Assembly (NCBI RefSeq): GCF_022865105.1
Contig: NZ_JAKNYM010000001.1
Coordinates: 434,001 to 498,000 of the forward strand
Direction: 5' to 3'
Origin: Sphingomicrobium astaxanthinifaciens
Lineage (GTDB): Bacteria > Pseudomonadota > Alphaproteobacteria > Sphingomonadales > Sphingomonadaceae
DNA: 64,000 nucleotides
The notes under the pieces were generated by a model. That model worked only from the letters and a program-made list of their open reading frames with translations, did not search any database and was not told the origin of the DNA. Position numbers and translations under genes: made by a program. Positions 36,200 through 45,544 of this stretch are shown here, piece after piece; positions within the stretch are counted from its first letter, which is position 1; each line of letters starts with the position of its first letter.

Positions 36200-37443
36200 C
36201 GGGTCCGGGTCAGCGTCACCTGCGCGACATCGATCCCGCGCCCGGCGAACCCGCCTTCGCAATACATCAAGTAGAAGCGCCACAGGTCGTGGAAACGCTC
36301 GCTGAACCCGTCCAACTCGCCGCGCGCCACCGCCGCGTCATACCGCTCGCGCCAGTGTCGAAGCGTGCGCGCATAGTCGGCGGCAAACCCGTGTCGATCG
36401 CCCCAGGTGAGCCCGCGCTCGCGCGCCAGCGCGCTGAAGGCGGGCTCGTCGAGCAGCATGCCGCCCGGGAAGATGTAGGTCTGGATGAAGTCGGCGCTGG
36501 TCCGATAGGCCGGAAAGAGGCGATGGTCGATCGAGATGAACTGCAGCGCCGCCCGCCCGCCGGGCCGCAGATTGCGCCGGATGCAGTCGAGATAGGCGGG
36601 CCACCAGCGCTCGCCTACCGCCTCGACCATCTCGACCGACGCGACCGCATCGAAGTGCTCGTTGCACTGCCGATAATCCTGCAGCCTGATCTCGATCCGG
36701 TCGGACAGCCCCGCCTCGGCGATCCGGTCATCGGCCCAGGCCTTCTGCTCGGTCGACAGCGTCAGGCCGACGACCCGGGCCCCGCGCCGCGCCGCCGCGA
36801 TCGCCAGGCTGCCCCAGCCGCAGCCGATCTCGAGCAGCCGGTCGCCTTCGGCAAGCTTGAGCCGGTCGAGCAACGCCTCGATCTTGCGGTGCTGCGCTGC
36901 CTCGAGCCCGTCCCCCGGTGCGAAGATCGCCGAGGAATAGCTCATCGTCGGGTCGAGCCACTGGCTGTAGAAATCGTTGCCCAGATCGTAGTGCGCGGCG
37001 ATATTCTCTCGCGCCCGCACCAACCCGTTGTCGCGCAAGCGGTGCGCCAGCGCGTTGATCCAGCGCATCGGTCCCTTGGCCCGCGCCGTGTCGCCGAGCG
37101 CGAGGGCGTTATCCATGATGAGCGCGAACAGGGGTACCGGGTCGGGCGACGTCCATTCGTTCTTTTCCCACGCCTTGTACCACCCGACCGATCCCGCCAG
37201 CGCCAGCCGGACCAGCGCCATGTAGCTGTGGAGGTGGACGATGGCGACATGTCCGGGCGCGTTGAACCCGATGTCGCGCGCGGTGCCGTCGGGCAGCGTC
37301 CCGTGGATGCCGCCCCGCACCAGCCGTTCATCGAGCCGGTGCAGCAACGGCTTGAAGGCCGGCGCCACCAGCCGGGCGAGCCAGCCCTCGCCCGTCGCGA
37401 AAACCCGGTCGCCCTGCAACAGATGATCGCCCCGGCTCGCCAT
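36196..37443 (-). CDS. Cyclopropane-fatty-acyl-phospholipid synthase family methyltransferase
   Basis: A 415-residue CFA synthase homologue, adding a methylene group from SAM to unsaturated membrane lipids. N-terminal lipid-binding part, then NIAAHYDLGNDFYSQWLDPT, SYSSAIF, SAM motif LLEIGCGWGSLAIAAA, VEMVEAVGERWW, and YIFPGGMLLDEP, with the bicarbonate/active-site region late in the protein. Between phr (gap 3) and pcm (overlap 4), one operon. Confidence 0.92.
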   Translation of the reverse strand: MASRGDHLLQGDRVFATGEGWLARLVAPAFKPLLHRLDERLVRGGIHGTLPDGTARDIGFNAPGHVAIVHLHSYMALVRLALAGSVGWYKAWEKNEWTSPDPVPLFALIMDNALALGDTARAKGPMRWINALAHRLRDNGLVRARENIAAHYDLGNDFYSQWLDPTMSYSSAIFAPGDGLEAAQHRKIEALLDRLKLAEGDRLLEIGCGWGSLAIAAARRGARVVGLTLSTEQKAWADDRIAEAGLSDRIEIRLQDYRQCNEHFDAVASVEMVEAVGERWWPAYLDCIRRNLRPGGRAALQFISIDHRLFPAYRTSADFIQTYIFPGGMLLDEPAFSALARERGLTWGDRHGFAADYARTLRHWRERYDAAVARGELDGFSERFHDLWRFYLMYCEGGFAGRGIDVAQVTLTRTR

Positions 37444-37446
37444 GGT

Positions 37447-38832
37447 CTATCCCGCTTTCATTTCCCGATATGCCGAAAGGGCACGGTCGCGTGCCTGCTT
37501 ATGCCCGATCCGCTTTTCAGGATAGTCCGAAGGTGCGCAGCCGGCGGCGTGGGGGTCATGGATGGCCGCGTCGGGTAGGTCGGCCAGTTCGGGCACCCAT
37601 TGGCGGATATAGTCGCCCGCGGCATATTTTTCCGACTGGCTGAGCGGGGCCATGATCCGTACGAACATGTTGCTGTCGACCCCCGTCCCCGCGACCCATT
37701 GCCAGTTGGTCCCGTTCGACCCGTAGTCGGCGTCGACCAGCGTGTCCCAGAACCATCGTTCGCCCTCGCGCCAGTCGATCAGCAAGTGCTTGATCAGGAA
37801 GCTGGCGACGATCATCCGCACGCGATTGTGGATCCAGCCGATCGCCCAGAGCTGCCGCATTCCCGCGTCCACGATGGGGTAGCCGGTCCGTCCGGCCTTC
37901 CACGCCTCGAAATCCTCTCGGGCGGTGGACGAGCGGAAGTCGCGCCACTCGAACGCGTCGAAATCGCGGTAGCTGCGGTCGGGATAGTTGGGGAATTGAT
38001 GGATTACATTCTGCGAGAAATCGCGCCACCCGAGCTCGGACAGGAAGGTGCCCACCGAGCCCCCGGCATCCTTGACCCGGTCATAGACCCGTGCCGGCGA
38101 GATCTCGCCCCAATGCAAGTGCGGGCTCAGCTTCGAGGTCCCCTCGAGCGAGGGGCAGTTGCGTTGTCCCTCGTATCGCGAGGCTTCGTCCTCGAAGGCG
38201 CGGAGGCGCTTGAGCGCACCCTCCTCGCCCGGTTCCCATTCCTGCTCCATCGCGCTCGCCCAGTTGGGATGCGTCGGCAGCAGGCCCCAAGCCTCGAGGT
38301 CGTCGCTCTCGGGCCAATCCGACGGCGTCTCGATGCGCCGGGGCCGGGGACGCGGCTCGGGCGGCGGCATCCGCTCCTTGAGCGCGCGCCAGAAGGGGGT
38401 GAAGATCTTGTAGGGCTCGCCCGCCCCCGTCGTCACCGCGCCCGGCGGCTCGAGATAGTTGCCGTCGTGCAAGCACAGGTCGACCTGATCGGCGATGCGA
38501 TCCTCGGCCTCCTTCCACCACGGCTCGTAATGACGCAGGGCGTGCACCCGGGTCGCGCCGGTCTCCTGGCACAGCTGCGGAAGGACGTGGTCGACCCGCC
38601 CGCGTCGCAGGATCAGCCGCGAGCCCTTCGCCGCCAGCGCGCCCGCAAGGCTCTCGAGGCTGCGATGCAGCCACCAGCGCGAGGCACCGCCGGGCTTGCG
38701 GTCGCCCGGCGTCTCGTCGTCGAGGACGAAGACGGGGACGACCGGTCCTTCGTCGGCTGCGCTGGCCAACGCCGCCTGGTCCGACAGCCGCAGGTCGCGG
38801 CGGAACCAGAGGATCACGGGGTCCTTGCTCAT
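37447..38832 (-). CDS. phrB: Deoxyribodipyrimidine photolyase (class I)
   Basis: A 461-residue CPD photolyase, reversing UV dimers with FADH- and light. N-terminal antenna domain VILWFRRDLRLSDQ, then the FAD domain with SKLSPHLHWGEISP, GRTGYPIVDAGMRQL, IHNRVRMIVASFL and NWQWVAGTGVDSN. Its ATG overlaps the stop of the DUF457 gene (ATGA, 38829-38832). Confidence 0.95.
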   Translation of the reverse strand: MSKDPVILWFRRDLRLSDQAALASAADEGPVVPVFVLDDETPGDRKPGGASRWWLHRSLESLAGALAAKGSRLILRRGRVDHVLPQLCQETGATRVHALRHYEPWWKEAEDRIADQVDLCLHDGNYLEPPGAVTTGAGEPYKIFTPFWRALKERMPPPEPRPRPRRIETPSDWPESDDLEAWGLLPTHPNWASAMEQEWEPGEEGALKRLRAFEDEASRYEGQRNCPSLEGTSKLSPHLHWGEISPARVYDRVKDAGGSVGTFLSELGWRDFSQNVIHQFPNYPDRSYRDFDAFEWRDFRSSTAREDFEAWKAGRTGYPIVDAGMRQLWAIGWIHNRVRMIVASFLIKHLLIDWREGERWFWDTLVDADYGSNGTNWQWVAGTGVDSNMFVRIMAPLSQSEKYAAGDYIRQWVPELADLPDAAIHDPHAAGCAPSDYPEKRIGHKQARDRALSAYREMKAG

Positions 38833-39743
38833 TGGGCTGCTCCCAGGTCGATCGTGAAGCTCGACGAGACGCGCTCGTCGAGGAAGCGCTGGTCAGCGAG
38901 CAGCACCCGCCCGTCGCGCTCGATGATCACCGGCAACCGCGACCAGAACAGATATGCCTCGACATCGTCGCGCCCGCGCGCCGCTTGCAGCAGCGGGTGG
39001 TTGAGCCCGACGAACTGCGGCTGTCCCGACAATAGCACCCCCTCGGGCCAGTGATAGTCACCGAAGCCGTAGAGCCCGCCGCCGCGCCAAAGGATCTCGC
39101 GCTGCCAGAACTTGATCGGAACCGGTGCCGCGACCGTACGCCCCGGCTCGATCCTCCATTGCTTGCCGACCAGTTCCTGCCCCTGCCGTTCGGCCAGCCC
39201 GGTGATCCAGCCATTGCCCGCGATATAGGCGCAAAGCAGCACGAACATCAGCCAGGCGGGTCGGGGGAAGTGACGACCGCCGCGCTGCTCGATCGACCGC
39301 GAGGTCCAGACCCCCAGGACGAGGATGGCCCACACCCAGATGTCGATGATGAACAAGGTGTCGCCGTAGAACCAGCGATGCGAGAACGGCTCGAGCCAGC
39401 GGATCCCGTAGACATTGAGCCAATCGAGCAGGGGATGCGAGAGCGTGCCGAGGAGCGCGCAAAGATAGAGCCAGCCGGGGCGCACGCGCTCGCGCCCTGG
39501 GCGCCATCGGTCCCAACCCCACACCGCCAGCGTCAGCAGGATCGGCAGGACCAGCATCGCCAGCGGCGCGTGCGTCAGCCCGCGGCGGATCGCCAGATGC
39601 TCGGTCCCGAGCAACAGCGCGAGCGCGTCGATATCGGGCAGGTTGGCCGCGATGATCAGCGTCGGCATCGCCCGCGGGGTCAACCGCTTCAGCCCCATCT
39701 GGCCGAGAAGCGCGCCAGCGAGGCTGTGCGTGATATTGTCCAT
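38829..39743 (-). CDS. Metal-dependent hydrolase, YdjM/DUF457-like membrane protein
   Basis: A 304-residue membrane protein. MDNITHSLAGALLG and ANLPDIDAL carry the metal-ligand His and Asp of the family, and HPLLDWLNVYGI is a second ligand motif; the rest holds about four membrane spans. Related YdjM proteins are LexA-regulated membrane proteins or putative hydrolases; the reaction is unknown. First gene of the minus-strand photolyase set. Confidence 0.85.
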   Translation of the reverse strand: MDNITHSLAGALLGQMGLKRLTPRAMPTLIIAANLPDIDALALLLGTEHLAIRRGLTHAPLAMLVLPILLTLAVWGWDRWRPGRERVRPGWLYLCALLGTLSHPLLDWLNVYGIRWLEPFSHRWFYGDTLFIIDIWVWAILVLGVWTSRSIEQRGGRHFPRPAWLMFVLLCAYIAGNGWITGLAERQGQELVGKQWRIEPGRTVAAPVPIKFWQREILWRGGGLYGFGDYHWPEGVLLSGQPQFVGLNHPLLQAARGRDDVEAYLFWSRLPVIIERDGRVLLADQRFLDERVSSSFTIDLGAAQ

Positions 39744-39759
39744 CGCCCCTTGAACGGGA

Positions 39760-40770
39760 CTATTCGACGCGCGGTTCCTTCGTCACCTGCCACGTCTGCC
39801 CCTGCCGCAGCAGCGCCTGGAGGTCGGCGACCTTGCCTTCGGACACCGCGCGGTTCTGTTCGACGACCGCGCTCTCGTAGGTCGGAGCCGGATCCTCGTA
39901 GAGGACGCCGAGCGCGACCGGGAAGAGGTCGGCGGGCATTTCGGCGAGCAGCAGCGCGATGGCACGATTGGCGGGATCGTGCACCAGCACCTCCCCGCTG
40001 TCGCCCGCGACCACCTTCAGCGTCTTGGTCGACTGGTCGAAGCCGATCCCCTTCTCGCCGCCGGCAAACAGCATCTTCTCGCCCGCCTCGAGCCACAATT
40101 GCTTCTCGGCCGCCACCTTGCGGTCGGTGAAGGGCCCGAACACGTCGTCGTTGTAGACGATGCAATTCTGGAAGATCTCGACGAACGCTGCGCCCTTGTG
40201 CGCATGCGCTGCCTTGAGCACCTCGGGCAGCTTCTTGTTGACGTCGATCCCGCGCGCCACGAAGCGCGCGCCGGCGCCGAGCGCGAAGCTCGCGGGCAGC
40301 GCCGGCCGATCGACCGACCCGAACGGGGTCGAGGGGCTGCGCGTGCCGACCCGGCTGGTCGGCGAATATTGCCCCTTGGTGAGCCCGTAAATCTCGTTGT
40401 TGAACAGCAGGAGCTGGCAATCGAGGTTGCGGCGCAGCAGGTGCATTGTGTGATTGCCGCCGATCGACAGCGCATCGCCATCGCCGGTGATGATCCACAC
40501 GTCGAGCTCGGGATTGGCCAGCTTCACCCCCGTCGCGACCGCGCAGGCGCGGCCGTGAATGGTGTGAAAGCCATAGCTCGCCATGTAATAGGGAAAGCGG
40601 CTTGAGCAGCCGATGCCCGACACGAACACCGTATTGGCGGGATCCGATCCCAGCTCGGGCAGCGTGCGCTGCACCGCTTTCAGGATCGCATAGTCCCCGC
40701 AGCCGGGGCACCAGCGCACTTCCTGTTCGGAGGCCCAGTCCTTGGCGGTCAGTTTCACTTGTTCGTTCAT
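39760..40770 (-). CDS. korB: 2-oxoacid:ferredoxin oxidoreductase subunit beta
   Basis: A 336-residue beta subunit binding thiamine diphosphate and an Fe-S cluster. RWCPGCGDYAIL provides two cluster Cys and FVSGIGCSSRFP a third; ThDP-Mg binding is seen in WIITGDGDALSIGGNH. With KorA it oxidises 2-oxoglutarate (or another 2-oxoacid) to the CoA ester with ferredoxin. Starts 12 bases after the microprotein gene with AAGGA upstream. Confidence 0.93.
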   Translation of the reverse strand: MNEQVKLTAKDWASEQEVRWCPGCGDYAILKAVQRTLPELGSDPANTVFVSGIGCSSRFPYYMASYGFHTIHGRACAVATGVKLANPELDVWIITGDGDALSIGGNHTMHLLRRNLDCQLLLFNNEIYGLTKGQYSPTSRVGTRSPSTPFGSVDRPALPASFALGAGARFVARGIDVNKKLPEVLKAAHAHKGAAFVEIFQNCIVYNDDVFGPFTDRKVAAEKQLWLEAGEKMLFAGGEKGIGFDQSTKTLKVVAGDSGEVLVHDPANRAIALLLAEMPADLFPVALGVLYEDPAPTYESAVVEQNRAVSEGKVADLQALLRQGQTWQVTKEPRVE

Positions 40771-40782
40771 CTCAACCTGTCC

Positions 40783-40884
40783 TTACCACCAGCCGTTCGC
40801 GGCCCCGACAATATACCCGATCACGACCGCCATCACGAGCAACGGCCAGACGTTTATCGGCTTCATGTCTTCGGGCTGGGTCAT
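40783..40884 (-). CDS. 33-residue single-TM microprotein between korA and korB
   Basis: MTQPEDMKPINVWPLLVMAV..., with one membrane helix (about 13-29, WPLLVMAVVIGYIVGAA) and an aromatic end NGWW. Its ATG overlaps the korA TGA (ATGA at 40881-40884), and its TAA is 12 bases before the korB ATG. That tight packing, high-quality hydrophobic segment and lack of alternative use make a real gene likely. It is too short for most pipelines. Perhaps it anchors the otherwise soluble KorAB at the membrane; that is inference only. Confidence 0.7.
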   Translation of the reverse strand: MTQPEDMKPINVWPLLVMAVVIGYIVGAANGWW

Positions 40885-42743
40885 GCCAGCGCCTCCTCGA
40901 TCGCCGCCTCGATCTCGGCGATCATGAAGGGTTGCCCGGCAATCTTGTTCATCGGCCGCGCATCGACGAGGAACTGGTCGCGCAGCATGGTCTTCAATTG
41001 CCCCGCGTTCATCTCGGGCACGATGATCTTGTCATACCCCTTGAGCAGCGCGCCGAGGTTCTTGGGGAAAGGCGCGATGTGGCGGATGTGGATGTGGCTG
41101 ACGTCCATCCCCCGCTTGCGGGCGCGGCGGACCGCCTGGTGGATCGGACCGAAGGTCGAGCCCCAGCCGACCATCGCCAGCCGTCCCGAGGTCGAGCCGA
41201 GGCAGACATCCTGTTCGGGAATGCTGTCGGCGACGTTGCGGACCTTGGCGAAACGCTCCTCGGTCATCTGCGCATGATGCTCGGGCGTGTAGCTGATGTG
41301 CCCCGTCACCGGCGCCTTCTCGATCCCGCCGATGCGATGCTCGAGCCCCGGGGTGCCGGGCTTGATCCACGGGCGCGACCCCCGCGCATCGCGCTGGTAT
41401 GGTTCGACGTCCTTTTCGGCAAAACGCACCGCGAAGGGCACGTGACTGCTCGCGTCGGGTACCTTCCACGGTTCGGCGGCATTGGCGATATAGCCGTCGG
41501 TGAGCAGCATTACCGGGGTCATGTACTGGACCGCGATCCGCACCGCCTCGATCGCGCAATCATAGGCGTCGGCGGGCGAGCGTGCGGCGATGACCGGAAT
41601 CGGCGCATCGCCGTTGCGCCCGTAGACCGCCTGGTACAGGTCCGATTGCTCGGTCTTGGTCGGCAGCCCGGTCGAGGGGCCGCCGCGCTGCGAATTGACG
41701 ATCACCAGCGGCAGTTCGGTCATCACCGCCAGCCCGATCGCCTCGCCCTTGAGCGCGATCCCCGGACCCGACGACGAGGTCACCCCGAGACTGCCCGCAT
41801 AGCTCGCGCCGATGGCCGAACAGATGGCGGCGATCTCGTCCTCCGCCTGGAAGGTCGTGATCCCGAACTGCTTCAGGCGCGACAGGTGGTGCAGCAGCGG
41901 CGAGGCCGGCGTGATCGGGTAGGAGCCGAAGAACATCGGCAGCCCGGCCAATTGGGCGCCCGCGACCAGTCCGATCGACAGGCTCTCGGCGCCCGTTACC
42001 GTGCGATAGAGCCCCGGCTCGGCGGGGGCGGGGTCGATATGATGCTGGCGCACCTGCCCGCCGATCTCGGCGGTCTCGCCATAGGCGTGACCCGCGTTGA
42101 GCGCGGCGATGTTGGCTTCGGCGATCTCGGGCTTCTTGGCGAATTTGGCCTTGAGCCAGTCGACCACCGGCTGGCGGTCGCGGTCGAACATCCACAGCGC
42201 GAGGCCGAGGGTCCACATGTTCTTGGACCGCAGCGCCTCCTTGTTCGACAGGCCGAATTCCTTGACCGCCTCGAGCGTGCGCGCCGAAATGTCGAAGGCG
42301 ATCACCTTGTACCTGGCAAGGCTGTCGTTCTCGAGCGGGTTGTCGTCATAGCCCGCCTTGGCAAGGTTGCGCGCCGAGAACTCGCCCGTATCGGCGATGA
42401 TCAGCCCGCCCTCCTTCAAGGCCGCGACGTTCACCTTGAGCGCGGCCGGGTTCATCGCCACCAGCACGTCCGGGGCATCGCCCGCGGTCTCGATCGCGGC
42501 CGAGCCGAAATTGATCTGGAAGGCGGAGACGCCGAAGGTCGTCCCCTGCGGGGCGCGGATTTCGGCGGGAAAGTCGGGGAAGGTGGCAAGGTCGTTCCCC
42601 GCCAGCGCGGTCGATAGCGTGAACTGGCCGCCGGTCAGCTGCATCCCATCGCCGCTGTCACCGGCAAAGCGGACCACCACGGCCTCGGCGCGATCGGCCG
42701 CCGTCGCCTCTACAGGGGTCAGTTTCTGGGTCGCTGTTACCAT
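40881..42743 (-). CDS. korA: 2-oxoacid:acceptor oxidoreductase subunit alpha
   Basis: A 620-residue alpha subunit with a fused gamma domain at the N-terminus (VVRFAGDSGDGMQLTGGQF) and the alpha domains after about 220 (SIGLVAGAQLAGLPMFFGSYPITPASPLL, cited by its limits; GVTSSSGPGIALKGEAIG; SQRGGPSTGLPTKTEQSDL). It accepts 2-oxoacid and CoA with KorB. ATG 42741-42743 has GGGAAA upstream. Divergent from rppH. Confidence 0.93.
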   Translation of the reverse strand: MVTATQKLTPVEATAADRAEAVVVRFAGDSGDGMQLTGGQFTLSTALAGNDLATFPDFPAEIRAPQGTTFGVSAFQINFGSAAIETAGDAPDVLVAMNPAALKVNVAALKEGGLIIADTGEFSARNLAKAGYDDNPLENDSLARYKVIAFDISARTLEAVKEFGLSNKEALRSKNMWTLGLALWMFDRDRQPVVDWLKAKFAKKPEIAEANIAALNAGHAYGETAEIGGQVRQHHIDPAPAEPGLYRTVTGAESLSIGLVAGAQLAGLPMFFGSYPITPASPLLHHLSRLKQFGITTFQAEDEIAAICSAIGASYAGSLGVTSSSGPGIALKGEAIGLAVMTELPLVIVNSQRGGPSTGLPTKTEQSDLYQAVYGRNGDAPIPVIAARSPADAYDCAIEAVRIAVQYMTPVMLLTDGYIANAAEPWKVPDASSHVPFAVRFAEKDVEPYQRDARGSRPWIKPGTPGLEHRIGGIEKAPVTGHISYTPEHHAQMTEERFAKVRNVADSIPEQDVCLGSTSGRLAMVGWGSTFGPIHQAVRRARKRGMDVSHIHIRHIAPFPKNLGALLKGYDKIIVPEMNAGQLKTMLRDQFLVDARPMNKIAGQPFMIAEIEAAIEEALA

Positions 42744-42826
42744 TGTTTCCCGTCCGTCATTGCGCTTATGGGCTGCCCTTACGGATGCCCGCCCCGCTAA
42801 TCTAGTGCTTTGAGGAGACAGATGCC

Positions 42827-43309
42827 ATGTCCGACGACGATCGATACCGCTTCGGGGCGGGCGTCATGCTCCTCAACCACCATGGCCACGCCTGGATCGG
42901 ACGCCGGATCGATAACGTCGACGAGGCCTGGCAGATGCCGCAGGGCGGCATCGATCGCGGCGAGGACAGCTGGCAGGGCGCATTGCGCGAACTGGAAGAA
43001 GAGACCGGGATCATCCCCCAGCTCGTTCACCGCATCGAGGGTAGCCCCCGCCTCGAACTTCGCTACGACCTGCCCGAACCGCTGCGCGGCAAGCTTTGGG
43101 GCGGGCGCTGGATCGGCCAGCGCCAGCACTGGTTCCTGATGCGGTTCACCGGCGAGGACCACCACATCGACATCGCCACCGAGCATCCCGAATTCTCGCA
43201 CTGGCAATGGGCCGAACCGCAGCGGCTGCCCGACCTCATCGTGCCCTTCAAGCGCCAGATGTACCGCGACATCCTCGCGGGGTTTGCCGACTGGATCGGC
43301 CCGCGCTAG
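42827..43309 (+). CDS. rppH: RNA pyrophosphohydrolase
   Basis: A 160-residue Nudix hydrolase. RYRFGAGVMLLNHHGHAWIG start, the Nudix box GGIDRGEDSWQGALRELEEETGI (about 42-64) with the REEE-type metal Glu residues, and WIGQRQHWFLMRF match RppH/YgdP. It removes pyrophosphate from mRNA 5' ends to trigger decay. A clean AGGAGG just after its stop belongs to the next gene. Confidence 0.94.
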   Translation: MSDDDRYRFGAGVMLLNHHGHAWIGRRIDNVDEAWQMPQGGIDRGEDSWQGALRELEEETGIIPQLVHRIEGSPRLELRYDLPEPLRGKLWGGRWIGQRQHWFLMRFTGEDHHIDIATEHPEFSHWQWAEPQRLPDLIVPFKRQMYRDILAGFADWIGPR

Positions 43310-43319
43310 GAGGCTGTCC

Positions 43320-44531
43320 ATGGGGAGCTTGTCGACACAGGAAACGGCGATCGTCGATGCGGCGAGGAGCGGGCATGACGAGGCCTTCGCGCAGACCAGG
43401 GCCTGGGCCGAGATCAATTCGGGCAGCCGCAACCTCGACGGGCTCGCGACGGTCGCGGGCGAGATTGCCGACGCCTTCGCGGTGCTGCCCGGCGGGCTCG
43501 AGCTGGTCGACCCCGCCCCCGTCAGCGCGGTCGATGCGGCGGGGCACGAGGTCGCGCTCGACCACGGCCGCCACCTGCACCTCACGGTGCGCCCCGAGGC
43601 CCCCGTCCAGCTGCTCTTCACCGGGCACATGGACACCGTCTTCCCGGTCGATCACCCGTTCCAGTCGCTGACCTGGCTCGAGGAGGGCAAGGTGTTGAAT
43701 GGGCCCGGCATCACCGACATGAAGGGCGGGATCGCGGTCATGCTGGCCGCGCTCAAGGCGCTCGAGGCGAGCCCGCTGGCCCCCGCGTTCGGCTATGAGG
43801 TGGTGATCAACTCGGACGAGGAGATCGGATCGGCCTCGTCGCAGCCGCTGCTCCGCCAGGCGGCCGCAGGCAAGCGCGCCGCCTTCACCTACGAACCTTC
43901 CGCGCTGCCCGATGGCACGCTGGCCGGCGCCCGCGCGGGCTCGGGCAACTATTCGATCACCCTGCATGGCAAGTCGGCGCACGCCGGGCGCAACCCGCGC
44001 GATGGACGCAACGCGCTGGTCGCCGCCGCCGACCTCGCGCTGCAGCTCAAGGCGGCGATGGACGACAGCCTTACGGTCAACCCGGCGCGGATCGACGGCG
44101 GCGGTCCCAATAATGTCGTGCCCGACCTTGCGATCCTGCGGGTCAATTTCCGGTGCACCACGCTCGAGGACCAGGCCCGCGCCGAACGATTGGTCGCCGA
44201 TACCGTCGCCTCGGTCGCGCGCGCGCACGAGGTCCGGCCGCACATCCACGGCGGGTTCGGTCGCCCCCCAAAGCCAATGACCCCGGCGATGGAAACGCTG
44301 TTTGGCCTCGTCAAGCGCGCCGGCGCCGATCTCGACCTCGAGATCGGCTGGAAGGCGACCGGCGGGGTCTGCGATGGCAACAATATCGCTGCCACCGGGA
44401 TCCCGGTCGTCGACACGATGGGCGTGCGCGGCGGCGCCATCCACAGCCCCGACGAATTTCTCCTCGTCGAGAGCATCGGCGAACGCGCCGCGCTCTCGGC
44501 CCTATCGATTGCGAGATTGATCACCCCATGA
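43320..44531 (+). CDS. M20-family zinc hydrolase of the ast cluster
   Basis: A 403-residue M20 (CPG2/DapE-like) hydrolase with the full dinuclear metal set: His and Asp in GHMDT, Asp in GITDMKGG, Glu-Glu in SDEEIGS, later Glu in TYEPSALPDG and the last His in GGAIHSPDEF. AGGAGG lies six bases before ATG 43320. It overlaps astA by ATGA. The normal AstE (succinylglutamate desuccinylase) is absent from this cluster; DapE of the same M20 family removes succinyl groups, so this enzyme could be the desuccinylase. That is inference. Confidence 0.88.
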   Translation: MGSLSTQETAIVDAARSGHDEAFAQTRAWAEINSGSRNLDGLATVAGEIADAFAVLPGGLELVDPAPVSAVDAAGHEVALDHGRHLHLTVRPEAPVQLLFTGHMDTVFPVDHPFQSLTWLEEGKVLNGPGITDMKGGIAVMLAALKALEASPLAPAFGYEVVINSDEEIGSASSQPLLRQAAAGKRAAFTYEPSALPDGTLAGARAGSGNYSITLHGKSAHAGRNPRDGRNALVAAADLALQLKAAMDDSLTVNPARIDGGGPNNVVPDLAILRVNFRCTTLEDQARAERLVADTVASVARAHEVRPHIHGGFGRPPKPMTPAMETLFGLVKRAGADLDLEIGWKATGGVCDGNNIAATGIPVVDTMGVRGGAIHSPDEFLLVESIGERAALSALSIARLITP

Positions 44532-45544
44532 CCTATGTCCTGCGTGCTGCCGGCATCGAGGATCTCGATGCGCTCTACGACCTGTCGAAACTGACCGGCG
44601 GCGGGTTCACCAACCTGCCCGCGGACCGCGAGACGCTCACCGCGCGTCTCGAGCGCTCCGATGCCAGCTTCGCCCGCGAGGGCGAGTCCCCCGACGACGA
44701 CCTGTACATCTTCATGCTCGAGGAAGTAGGGAGCGGCGGGATTCGCGGCACCTGCCAGGTGTTCGGCAAGGTGGGGGTCGAGCAGCCCTTCTACAGCTAC
44801 CGCATCTCGACCATCACGCAGAAATCGGCCGAACTCGACCGCATCTTTCGCAACCGCCTGCTCTCGCTCTGCACCGACCTCGAGGGGGCGAGCGAGGTCG
44901 GCGGCCTGTTCCTTCATCCCGCGGCGCGCGCCGGCGGGCTGGGATTGCTGCTGGCCCGTTCGCGCTATCTCTTCATCAAGCAGCACCGCCCGCGGTTCGG
45001 CGACAAGATCCTCGCCGAGTTGCGCGGCGTCATCGACGAGGGTGGCCATTCGCACTTCTGGGACGCGATCGGCGGGCGCTTCTTCGGCATGACCTTTCCC
45101 GAAGCCGACGGCTTCAACGCGATCCACGGGACCCAGTTCATCGCCGACCTGTTCCCCAAGACGCCGATCTACGTGAACATGCTCCCCGAAGCCGCCCGCT
45201 CGGTAATCGGCCAGCCGCATCCCTCGGGCCGCGCCGCGATGCGCATGCTCGAGAAGGAAGGGCTGACCTTCGAACATTATATCGACATCTTCGACGGCGG
45301 TCCCACGATGGTCGGCACCACCGACCAGGTCGCCTCGATCCGCGACAGCGAATGGCAGTTGCTCGGCAAGCCGCTCGACAAGGGAGGCGAACAGATGATC
45401 GTCGCCGCCGGTCGCCTCAAGAACTTCCGCTGCTGTCACGCGCGCGGCAGCCTCGAAGACGGTGAACTTCGCATGGACGCGACGGCGATGGCCGCGCTTG
45501 ACGTCGAGCCCGGGGACCGCGTGCTCGCGGTGAGCCGGCGATGA
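44528..45544 (+). CDS. astA: Arginine N-succinyltransferase
   Basis: A 338-residue AstA, transferring succinate from succinyl-CoA to arginine to open the AST route. Recognised by the start YVLRAAGIEDLDALYDLS, GGGFTNLPADRETL, STITQKSAEL, VGGLFLHPAARAGGLG, VIDEGGHSHFWDAIGGRFF and EGLTFEHYIDIFDGGPT. Coupled to the M20 gene and to astB by ATGA at both ends. Confidence 0.95.
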   Translation: MTYVLRAAGIEDLDALYDLSKLTGGGFTNLPADRETLTARLERSDASFAREGESPDDDLYIFMLEEVGSGGIRGTCQVFGKVGVEQPFYSYRISTITQKSAELDRIFRNRLLSLCTDLEGASEVGGLFLHPAARAGGLGLLLARSRYLFIKQHRPRFGDKILAELRGVIDEGGHSHFWDAIGGRFFGMTFPEADGFNAIHGTQFIADLFPKTPIYVNMLPEAARSVIGQPHPSGRAAMRMLEKEGLTFEHYIDIFDGGPTMVGTTDQVASIRDSEWQLLGKPLDKGGEQMIVAAGRLKNFRCCHARGSLEDGELRMDATAMAALDVEPGDRVLAVSRR

